From an uncultured Bacteroidales bacterium (GTDB lineage: Bacteria > Bacteroidota > Bacteroidia > Bacteroidales > Paludibacteraceae): DNA of 21,521 nucleotides. A program made the translations under genes and the position numbers. The stretch lies in NCBI GenBank assembly GCA_946615455.1, contig CAMOHN010000002.1, positions 1 to 21,521 on the forward strand, read 5' to 3'. Below, piece by piece: positions 17,201 through 21,521 of the stretch (the first letter of the stretch is position 1; each line of letters opens with the position of its first letter). The notes beneath the pieces are model-generated. The model was not told the origin of the DNA, ran no database searches, and saw only the letters and a list, made by a program, of their open reading frames with translations.

Positions 17201-18070
17201 GGTGTTTGATTCCAAAATGCGCTCAATCAACTCTTCGGTCAGTTCCGTCTCGCGGTCAATGATGATTTCATTACGCTCGATGGACACAACCTCGCCCGTG
17301 TCTTCGTCCACAAAGTCCTCAGACCACGAATTGAGCACATTACCTGCCAGCGTGCGACCTACGCAATCTTGCAGGTTCTCGCGGGTGCATTTGACCTCTT
17401 CTGCCAGTCCAAAGCAGTCAAGAATCTCCTTGTCGGACTCGAATCCGATGGCACGCAACAATGTGGTGACAGGCAATTTCTTTTTACGGTCGATGTAAGC
17501 ATACATGACCTTGTTGATATCGGTGGCAAACTCAATCCAAGAACCTCTGAATGGGATGATACGAGCAGAGTATAGTTTGGTTCCGTTCGAGTGCATAGAT
17601 GTGCCGAAGAACACACCGGGAGAGCGGTGCAATTGGCTGACAATGACACGCTCGGCACCATTGATAACAAAAGTGCCCTTAGGGGTCATATAGGGTATGG
17701 TGCCCAGATAGACATCTTGAATGACCGTATCAAAATCCTCATGGTCAGGATCGGTGCAATAGAGCTTAAGCTTCGCCTTCAAGGGCACGGCATAGGTAAG
17801 ACCGCGCTTGATGCACTCCTCGATGCTGTAATTGGGATGGTCTATGTAGTAGTCAATAAACTCGAGAACGAAATTGTTGCGCGTATCGGCAATAGGGAAG
17901 TTCTCTTTGAATACGCGGAATAGCCCCTCCTGCTTGCGTTGTTCGGGTGTGGACTCCACCTGGAAGAACTCGCGGAAGGACTTGATTTGTATGTCCAAAA
18001 AGTCAGGATAGGGGAACTGCTGCTGCATAGCAGAGAAATTGACTCTTTGTGTATTTGGGTTGGTTGCCAT
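14258..18070 (-). CDS. rpoB: DNA-directed RNA polymerase subunit beta
   Basis: A complete 1270-residue subunit, somewhat shorter than the E. coli protein (1342). The fork-loop and rifampicin region is clear: LSQFMDQQNPLAEITHKRR, then MSALGPGGLSRDRAGFEVRD and CPIETPEGPNIGL. Using E. coli numbering minus 39, the main resistance positions are Asp477 (516), His487 (526) and Ser492 (531), all in the wild-type state. The C-terminal catalytic stretch KMAGRHGNKGIVSKI and the final EVWALEAHGAAHVLQEILTVKSDD region are intact. It starts 146 bases after rplL, behind a strong hairpin with a U-tract, so its expression is probably reduced relative to the ribosomal genes upstream. The ATG has an A/T-rich context without a Shine-Dalgarno sequence. 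Confidence 0.99.
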   Translation of the reverse strand: MATNPNTQRVNFSAMQQQFPYPDFLDIQIKSFREFFQVESTPEQRKQEGLFRVFKENFPIADTRNNFVLEFIDYYIDHPNYSIEECIKRGLTYAVPLKAKLKLYCTDPDHEDFDTVIQDVYLGTIPYMTPKGTFVINGAERVIVSQLHRSPGVFFGTSMHSNGTKLYSARIIPFRGSWIEFATDINKVMYAYIDRKKKLPVTTLLRAIGFESDKEILDCFGLAEEVKCTRENLQDCVGRTLAGNVLNSWSEDFVDEDTGEVVSIERNEIIIDRETELTEELIERILESNTRSILLHKEEAREASYSIIFNTLQKDPSHSGKEAVLYIYRQLRNAEPADEATAREMIQNLFFSEKRYDLGEVGRYRINRKLNMHIPEDKRTLTNEDMIEIIKYLVELFNSNAEVDDIDHLSNRRVRTVGEQLYNQFGIGLARMARTIRERMNVRDNEVFTPTDLINNKAISSVINSYFGTNALSQFMDQQNPLAEITHKRRMSALGPGGLSRDRAGFEVRDVHYTHYGRLCPIETPEGPNIGLISSLCIYAKINNLGFIETPYRKAQNGVVDLNNDHIMYLTAEDEENMTVAQGNAPLDENGRFLSGRVKARYEADFPVVEPDKIDAMDVSPSQIASIAAALIPFLEHDDANRALMGSNMMRQGVPLIRPEAPIVGTGIEGQLIRDSRTQLEAEGAGEVTYVDAQTIRIRYNRTEDEDFVSFDSAEKEYKLPKFQKTNQNTTIDLRPIVRKGDHVEAGQILTEGFATEKGELALGKNLKVAYIPWKGYNYEDAIVLSERIVREDMFTSVHVVENLLEVRDTKRGMEEFTSDIPNVSEDATKDLDENGIVRIGAHIKPGDIIVGKITPKGESDPTPEEKLLKAIFGEKAGDVKDASLKATPSLEGVVIERKLYARKIKDRKQKGEEKEQLAQMRLEHEAKVEELRQLLISKLATLLKGRTSQGVTDILGTEVIAKGMTFTKERISMVDFQTVLPEGWSSDAHKNELCVRCILNYLEKVKDLEADLKRRNFNLTIGDELPNGIQQMAKVYLAKMRKIRVGDKMAGRHGNKGIVSKIVRIEDMPFLADGTPVDIVLNPLGVPSRMNIGQIFEAVLGWAGKELGVKFATPIFDGCTLESLNEWTDKAGLPRAGKTQLYDGGTGEPFDQMATVGVTYFMKLGHMVDDKMHARSIGPYSLITQQPLGGKAQFGGQRFGEMEVWALEAHGAAHVLQEILTVKSDDVTGRARTYEAIVKGEPMPTPGLPESLNVLLHELQGLALSITME

Positions 18071-18099
18071 TTTCGATATAATGTTTGTTAATACAATTT

Positions 18100-18137
18100 G
18101 TGCCTTTTCTTTGATTTGTTTAATATTTTTAAGGCAC
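18100..18137 (-). other. Possible hairpin in the rpoB leader
   Basis: The arms GTGCCTT (18137-18131 on the minus strand) and AAGGCAC (18106-18100) are perfectly complementary over seven bases, with a 24-base A/T-rich loop. It lies between the attenuator and the rpoB start. No U-tract follows, so it is not an obvious terminator. It may be an RNase processing or stability element, or chance. Confidence 0.35.
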
Positions 18138-18148
18138 CTCTCTTATTT

Positions 18149-18191
18149 AGAGAAAAAGGTTTAGACCCCATTTTGGCATGGGATCTAAACC
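18149..18191 (-). terminator. Intrinsic terminator/attenuator between rplL and rpoB
   Basis: On the minus strand the arms GGTTTAGATCCCAT (18191-18178) and ATGGGGTCTAAACC (18171-18158) form a 14-base-pair stem with a single G-U pair and a six-base loop (GCCAAA). TTTTTCTCT follows at once (18157-18149). This is the textbook form of a Rho-independent terminator. Because rpoB and rpoC follow with no recognisable promoter, it probably works as a partial attenuator, as known at the same place in the E. coli rplJL-rpoBC operon. Confidence 0.88.
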
Positions 18192-18195
18192 ATTA

Positions 18196-18211
18196 ACCGG
18201 GCATTCCCGGT
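18196..18211 (-). other. Short GC-rich hairpin after rplL
   Basis: On the minus strand ACCGGG and CCCGGT pair over six bases around an AATG loop. It lies five bases after the rplL stop codon and just before the large terminator hairpin. No U-tract of its own follows. It may help protect the rplL mRNA 3' end or delay the polymerase; the role is inferred. Confidence 0.5.
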
Positions 18212-18216
18212 AGTGA

Positions 18217-18591
18217 TTACTTAAGTTCAACGGTAGCACCTACCTCTTCGAGGGCTTTCTTGAGAGCCTCAGCAGCGGCTTTGTCAAGACCTTCTTTTAC
18301 GGTAGCGGGAGCTGCATCAACGATGTCTTTAGCCTCTTTCAGACCGAGACCGGTTTGCTCCTTAACGGCCTTAACCACTTGGAGTTTCTGACCACCTACC
18401 TCTTTGAGCACTACGTCGAAGGAAGTTTTCTCTTCAACGGCGGCTGCTTCGGCAGCTGCGGGAGCAGCAACAGCAACAGCGGCTGCAGCGGGTTCGATAC
18501 CATACTCCTCTTTGAGTACTTGTGCCAGTTCGTTAACTTCTTTAACGGTGAGGTTTACCAATTGTTCGGCAATAGCTTTGATGTCTGCCAT
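18217..18591 (-). CDS. rplL: 50S ribosomal protein L7/L12
   Basis: This 124-residue stalk protein has the N-terminal dimerisation helices (ADIKAIAEQLVNLTVKEVNELAQVL), an alanine-rich hinge (about 35-51) and the conserved C-terminal factor-binding domain (EKTSFDVVLKEVGGQK, then GLGLKEAKDIVDAAP and the end EVGATVELK). Several copies bind L10 on the ribosome and recruit translation GTPases. It starts 78 bases after rplJ; a short stem (GACAGG/CTTGTC, one G-U pair) can form in that gap. A strong terminator-like hairpin follows its stop codon, which would let L7/L12 be made in excess over RNA polymerase. The start context ACAACTATGGC is shared with rplA. Confidence 0.99.
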   Translation of the reverse strand: MADIKAIAEQLVNLTVKEVNELAQVLKEEYGIEPAAAAVAVAAPAAAEAAAVEEKTSFDVVLKEVGGQKLQVVKAVKEQTGLGLKEAKDIVDAAPATVKEGLDKAAAEALKKALEEVGATVELK

Positions 18592-18669
18592 AGTTGTATA
18601 AATTTAGAAAAGATTTTTTGTTGTTTGTATTTACTTTGACAAGTCAATACCTGTCGTTATTATGCGACC

Positions 18670-19203
18670 TTATTCAGGTCTTTCTCCAAGGGTCTTGAGG
18701 ACACCATGAATGGTGGTGCCACCCGACTGGAGTGCGCTGAGTACGTTCTTGGCAGGTGACTGCAACAGAGCGACAACATCGGCGATAAGTTCGTTCTTGG
18801 ACTTGATAGCAGAGAGCAAATCAAGATTTTGAGCTCCCATGTAAACAGTCTGTTCTACATAGGCAGCCTTGAGTTGGGGTTTAACGTCCTGTTTGCCTTT
18901 CTCTTTCTTGACAATGTCTTTAATGAGTTTAGCAGGTGCGTTACCCGTATTGCTGAGCATCAAGGCTGTGTTCCCCTTCAAAGCATCGAACAGTTGGGCA
19001 TCTACACCCATTTGCTCCATTGCTTTTTTGAGCAACGTGTTTTTGGCTACGATGAGCTTGATGTCATTGCTGAAGCACTGGCGGCGCAGGTTGCTGGTTT
19101 GCTCGGCATTCAGACCTTCAATGTTGGTCAGATAGAAGTGAGCATACTGTCCAAGCGTCTGCTGAAGCTCAGCGATGATGACATTTTTATCTTCCTTTTT
19201 CAT
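18670..19203 (-). CDS. rplJ: 50S ribosomal protein L10
   Basis: A 177-residue protein with the L10 N-terminal domain: MKKEDKNVIIAELQQTL, FYLTNIEGLNAEQTSNLRRQ, KLIVAKNTLLKKAMEQ and the GNTALMLSN stretch. The C-terminal helix that carries L7/L12 dimers is also present. It anchors the stalk to 23S rRNA. The gap to rplA is only 22 bases, too short for the L10-responsive leader found upstream of rplJ in many bacteria, so any L10 feedback would have to act at another site or inside rplA. The gene order rplA-rplJ-rplL is standard. Confidence 0.98.
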   Translation of the reverse strand: MKKEDKNVIIAELQQTLGQYAHFYLTNIEGLNAEQTSNLRRQCFSNDIKLIVAKNTLLKKAMEQMGVDAQLFDALKGNTALMLSNTGNAPAKLIKDIVKKEKGKQDVKPQLKAAYVEQTVYMGAQNLDLLSAIKSKNELIADVVALLQSPAKNVLSALQSGGTTIHGVLKTLGERPE

Positions 19204-19225
19204 GATAGTTTAGTCTGGTTAAGAG

Positions 19226-19918
19226 TTATTCAACGGTTTTGGGATCCACTTTGATACCTTGGCTCATGGTGCTGGAAAGATAAATGCTCTTGATGTAGGT
19301 ACCCTTGCTGGCAGCGGGTTTGAGCTTGATGATAGTCTGAATGAACTCGTTGGCGTTCTGTGCGATGGCCTCGGGAGTGAAGCTCACTTTGCCGATAGAG
19401 GTGTGCACAATACCGAACTTGTCCACCTTGAAATCAATCTTACCCTGCTTCACTTCCTTCACGGCTTTTGCCACGTCAGGAGTAACAGTACCGCTCTTGG
19501 GGTTAGGCATCAGGCCGCGGGGGCCGAGGATACGTCCCAGAGCACCGATTTTGCCCATGTACTGGGGTTGGGTAATCATTACATCAAAGTCGGTCCAACC
19601 GCCCTTGATCTTCTCTACATACTCATCCAGACCGATATAGTCAGCGCCGGCCTCTTTGGCGGCAGCCTCCTGGTCGGGACCTACCAGTGCAAGAACGCGG
19701 GTTACTTTACCTGTTCCGTTGGGAAGCGAAACGACACCGCGCACCATTTGGTTGGCTTTGCGGGGATCCACACCAAGACGAATATCTATGTCCACACTGG
19801 CATCGAACTTGGTGGTGGTAATTTCTTTCACGAGTGCTGCAGCCTCGGCCACAGTATAGAGCTTGCCTGCTTCAATCTTCTCAGCAGCCAGCTTTTGATT
19901 TTTTGTCAATTTTGCCAT
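19226..19918 (-). CDS. rplA: 50S ribosomal protein L1
   Basis: A 230-residue protein of normal length for L1. Signatures are MAKLTKNQKLAAEKIEAGKLYTVAEA at the N terminus, FDASVDIDIRLGVDPRKANQMVRGVVSLPNGTGK, the hinge region and GRILGPRGLMPNPKSGTVTPDVAKAV. L1 binds 23S rRNA and forms the mobile stalk near the E site. In many bacteria it also represses the rplKA transcript by binding a leader that imitates its rRNA site; a candidate leader lies before rplK (20395-20455). It follows rplK by 17 bases. Confidence 0.99.
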   Translation of the reverse strand: MAKLTKNQKLAAEKIEAGKLYTVAEAAALVKEITTTKFDASVDIDIRLGVDPRKANQMVRGVVSLPNGTGKVTRVLALVGPDQEAAAKEAGADYIGLDEYVEKIKGGWTDFDVMITQPQYMGKIGALGRILGPRGLMPNPKSGTVTPDVAKAVKEVKQGKIDFKVDKFGIVHTSIGKVSFTPEAIAQNANEFIQTIIKLKPAASKGTYIKSIYLSSTMSQGIKVDPKTVE

Positions 19919-19935
19919 AGTTGTGAGAATTTTGA

Positions 19936-20358
19936 TTATTTAACAGTGATACCCATACTACGAGCCGTGCCACGAACCATTTTCTCGGCACTCTCCACGG
20001 TAAAGCAGTTCAAGTCAGCCATCTTGTCGGAGGCAATCTGACGTACCTGTTCCTCGGTGATGGAAGCCACTTTCTTACGGTTGGGCTCGGCCGAACCGCT
20101 CTTAATCTTGGCTGCCTCAATGAGCTGAACAGCTACGGGAGGAGTCTTGACGATGAAGTCGAAGGACTTGTCTGCATAGACGGTGATAACAACGGGCAGA
20201 ACCTTGCCTGCCTTGTCTTGCGTTCTGGCATTAAATTGTTTACAGAACTCCATGATATTGACACCCTTGGAACCCAGTGCAGGTCCTACCGGAGGTGCAG
20301 GATTGGCAGCGCCACCCTTGATCTGGAGTTTGATAAACCCTGTGATTTCTTTTGCCAT
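19936..20358 (-). CDS. rplK: 50S ribosomal protein L11
   Basis: A 140-residue protein with the proline-rich N-terminal motif GGAANPAPPVGPALGSKGVNIM that binds the GTPase-associated centre of 23S rRNA. The C-terminal RNA-binding domain (KSGSAEPNRKKVASITEEQVRQIASDKMADLN and the ending GTARSMGITVK) is intact. The length is normal. It starts 105 bases after nusG, the gap holding a potential folded leader, and rplA follows 17 bases later. L11 stimulates factor-dependent GTP hydrolysis and, in bacteria with RelA, the stringent response. Confidence 0.99.
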   Translation of the reverse strand: MAKEITGFIKLQIKGGAANPAPPVGPALGSKGVNIMEFCKQFNARTQDKAGKVLPVVITVYADKSFDFIVKTPPVAVQLIEAAKIKSGSAEPNRKKVASITEEQVRQIASDKMADLNCFTVESAEKMVRGTARSMGITVK

Positions 20359-20394
20359 TTTGTTTGATTGTTTAATAGTTTTGGCGATGCGTAC

Positions 20395-20455
20395 GTTACG
20401 GCAGTAACTCTCGCCTGTTGAAACAAACTATCGAGTAGTACAAGCGACCCGTAAC
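20395..20455 (-). promoter_or_regulatory. Candidate structured leader of rplKA (possible L1 operator)
   Basis: On the minus strand, from eight bases after the nusG stop codon, GTTACGG (20455-20449) can pair with CCGTAAC (20401-20395) over seven bases. Inside lies TCGCTTGT pairing with ACAGGCGA over eight bases with one G-U pair, closed by a 21-base loop. The two helices are separated by a 1-by-9 asymmetric internal loop. The same CCGTAAC arm could instead pair with a nearer GTTAC (20408-20404). Asymmetric two-helix sites are the general form bound by ribosomal protein L1, but I have not matched a consensus. No U-tract follows, so it is not a terminator. Confidence 0.45.
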
Positions 20456-20463
20456 AATGTCTC

Positions 20464-21015
20464 CTACTCTTTTTCTACTTGTGAGAAGCCCAGTTCGAGC
20501 GGTGTTTGGCGGTCAAAGATGGTGACAACCACGCGCAGTTTATGCTTTTCTTGCAAGACTTCCTGAATGACACCGCTGAATCCGTTGAACGGTCCCTCGA
20601 TGACTTTCACTTTCTCGCCTGCGATGAAGGTCTCGTCCAACTGCAAGTTTATCTCTGTTTCGTCAACGGTACCCACCATTTTGTTGATTTCGGACTGACT
20701 GACAGGTGCGGGCTTAGTGTCCGTACGTCCGTCACTCAAAAAACCAAGCACGTTGGGAATGTTGCGAAGCAGTGGATAGCACTCGTCAGTCAGATTACAC
20801 TCCACCAACACATAACCGGGCAGTTTATTACGCTCCTTAATGGTGCGTTTACCACGGCGCAGCACAACCACTTTCTCCGTCGGAATCAGTACCTGAGAAA
20901 CATACTCTTTGAAAAGAGACGAGGTCTGCAAGGCACTCTCTATATATTCGCGTACCTTGTTTTCCTTGCCGCTGATGACACGGAGTACATACCATTTATA
21001 GTCGTTTTCAGCCAT
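20464..21015 (-). CDS. nusG: Transcription termination/antitermination protein NusG
   Basis: A 183-residue protein with an N-terminal NGN domain (YKWYVLRVISGKENKVREYIE, then LLRNIPNVLGFLSDGRTDTKP) and a C-terminal KOW domain (FIAGEKVKVIEGPFNGFSGVIQEV). NusG rides on RNA polymerase, suppresses pausing and links it to Rho or to ribosomal protein S10. The length is typical and it shows none of the divergence of the UpxY-type NusG paralogues that control capsule operons in Bacteroides, so this is the housekeeping copy. It follows secE after a 119-base gap filled by an eleven-base tandem repeat. The start context is GTAACTATGGC without a Shine-Dalgarno sequence. Confidence 0.98.
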   Translation of the reverse strand: MAENDYKWYVLRVISGKENKVREYIESALQTSSLFKEYVSQVLIPTEKVVVLRRGKRTIKERNKLPGYVLVECNLTDECYPLLRNIPNVLGFLSDGRTDTKPAPVSQSEINKMVGTVDETEINLQLDETFIAGEKVKVIEGPFNGFSGVIQEVLQEKHKLRVVVTIFDRQTPLELGFSQVEKE

Positions 21016-21020
21016 AGTTA

Positions 21021-21130
21021 CGATAGTTTAACAATAGTTTAGCAGTTGTTTAACAGTTGTTTAACAATAGTTGAGCAGTTGTTTAACAGTTGTTTAACAA
21101 TGGTTTAGCCGTTGTTTAACGTTTGTAGAT
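21021..21130 (-). repeat. Eleven-base tandem repeat array between secE and nusG
   Basis: About ten consecutive 11-base units fill the gap. On the plus strand the commonest is CAGTTGTTTAA (four exact copies); others are CAATAGTTTAG, CAATAGTTGAG and CAATGGTTTAG. They are arranged in a 33-base higher-order pattern: one CAAT-type unit followed by two CAGTTG-type units, repeated almost three times with decay at the secE end. TTGTT-T-AACAA within it is a short interrupted palindrome. The array is non-coding and ends a few bases before the nusG start codon. Confidence 0.92.
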
Positions 21131-21134
21131 AGGG

Positions 21135-21323
21135 TTAGAAAAGACCATAGATAAAGGTCATGATGTTCTCAAAACACCAGTCCATAAGCCATACGATGAG
21201 TGCCAGAATAATGGAAGCAACCAGCACCAGTACGGAACTCTGTCCCAGCTCACTGCGAGTGGGCCAAGACACCTTGTGAACCATTTCGTTGTACGATTCT
21301 TTAACGCTTTCTACGAGTTTCAT
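21135..21323 (-). CDS. secE: Preprotein translocase subunit SecE
   Basis: A 62-residue protein with the minimal SecE design: an amphipathic N-terminal helix (SVKESYNEMVHKVSWPTRSEL, with the conserved KVSWPTRSEL motif) and one transmembrane helix (about 28-50, VLVLVASIILALIVWLMDW). It stabilises SecY in the SecYEG channel in the inner membrane. Small size is normal outside the Gammaproteobacteria. It lies between tRNA-Trp and nusG as in other Bacteroidota. The 147 bases between it and the tRNA contain no clear Bacteroidota promoter (TTTG with TAnnTTTG) and no terminator that I can support. Confidence 0.97.
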   Translation of the reverse strand: MKLVESVKESYNEMVHKVSWPTRSELGQSSVLVLVASIILALIVWLMDWCFENIMTFIYGLF

Positions 21324-21470
21324 ATCAGTAGATTTTTCTTAGATTCTAACAATAGACACAAACACACACCACCACAGGGGCATCTACATACATCCTCTTG
21401 TGCCTATACCCCGGCATAAAAGAGACGACAGATGTCTGATGGAAGCTATGTTTGTAACGTTTATTTGTTG

Positions 21471-21521
21471 CACGGAAGGCAGGAATCGAACCCACATTGA
21501 CGGTTTTGGAGACCGCTCTCC
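21471..21521 (-). tRNA. tRNA-Trp(CCA), 5' part outside the window
   Basis: The minus strand from the window edge reads an anticodon arm with loop CTCCAAA, giving anticodon CCA, closed by GCGGT and ACCGT. It continues with a T-arm GTGGG-TTCGATT-CCTGC and the 3' acceptor strand CTTCCGT with discriminator G. CCA is not encoded, as the sequence continues CAA. The D-arm and the 5' acceptor strand lie beyond the right edge. tRNA-Trp directly before secE is the usual Bacteroidota order. Confidence 0.93.

Noticed and set aside
18158..18191. Large inverted repeat as the end of an insertion sequence
   Set aside because: It is a single compact hairpin followed by a U-tract at a known attenuator position, without transposase or target duplication.
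21021..21130. CRISPR-like array
   Set aside because: The units are only 11 bases and directly adjacent, without unique spacers, and no cas gene is present.
21324..21470. Promoter for the secE operon
   Set aside because: One TTTG is present on the minus strand, but no TAnnTTTG lies at the right distance, so I cannot support a Bacteroidota-type promoter.

Overview
The window reads almost entirely on the minus strand and looks like the chromosome of a member of the Bacteroidota, most likely order Bacteroidales. The reasons are: the tRNA-Trp-secE-nusG-rplKAJL-rpoBC order; Bacteroidota-type RpoB, RpoC and DUF3109 proteins; a Wza/Wzc-type polysaccharide export set whose lipoboxes lack an acidic surface-export signal; and start codons with an A/T-rich context and almost no Shine-Dalgarno sequence. 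I cannot name the genus or species. There is no sign of phage, insertion sequences, CRISPR or toxin systems.

Layout, in transcription order (right to left). The 3' part of a tRNA-Trp gene (21471-21521) is followed by secE, an eleven-base tandem-repeat array (21021-21130), nusG, a leader able to fold before rplK, then rplK, rplA, rplJ, rplL, a strong intrinsic terminator or attenuator (18149-18191), rpoB and rpoC. A WlbA-type sugar-nucleotide dehydrogenase gene starts inside the last codons of rpoC. After it come two Wza-like export lipoproteins, a Wzc-like tyrosine autokinase with tyrosine repeats at both ends, a DUF3109 cysteine-rich protein, a CinA N-terminal-domain protein, a small membrane protein of unknown function, an acyl-CoA ligase-like enzyme, type III pantothenate kinase (coaX) and the start of an N-acetylglucosamine-kinase-like gene cut by the window edge.

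How the genes fit together. The right half is the core transcription and translation operon: protein export (SecE), antitermination (NusG), ribosomal stalk proteins and RNA polymerase beta and beta'. The left half is a run of envelope and housekeeping genes joined by overlaps or gaps of at most 34 bases. From rpoC to the left edge I see no gap large enough for an ordinary promoter plus terminator, so the polysaccharide genes may depend partly on transcription reading through from rpoBC. WlbA would supply a diacetamido-uronic acid precursor, and the Wza pair plus Wzc would export a polymer. No polymerase, flippase or glycosyltransferase lies in the window, so the rest of that pathway must be elsewhere.

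Most of the window is ordinary core genome. The points most worth a second look are the tyrosine repeats of the Wzc kinase (NPY repeats at the N terminus, a Tyr-Gly run at the C terminus), the direct attachment of exopolysaccharide genes to the RNA polymerase operon, the eleven-base repeat array before nusG, the possible L1-responsive leader of rplK, and a CinA protein lacking its usual C-terminal deamidase domain.
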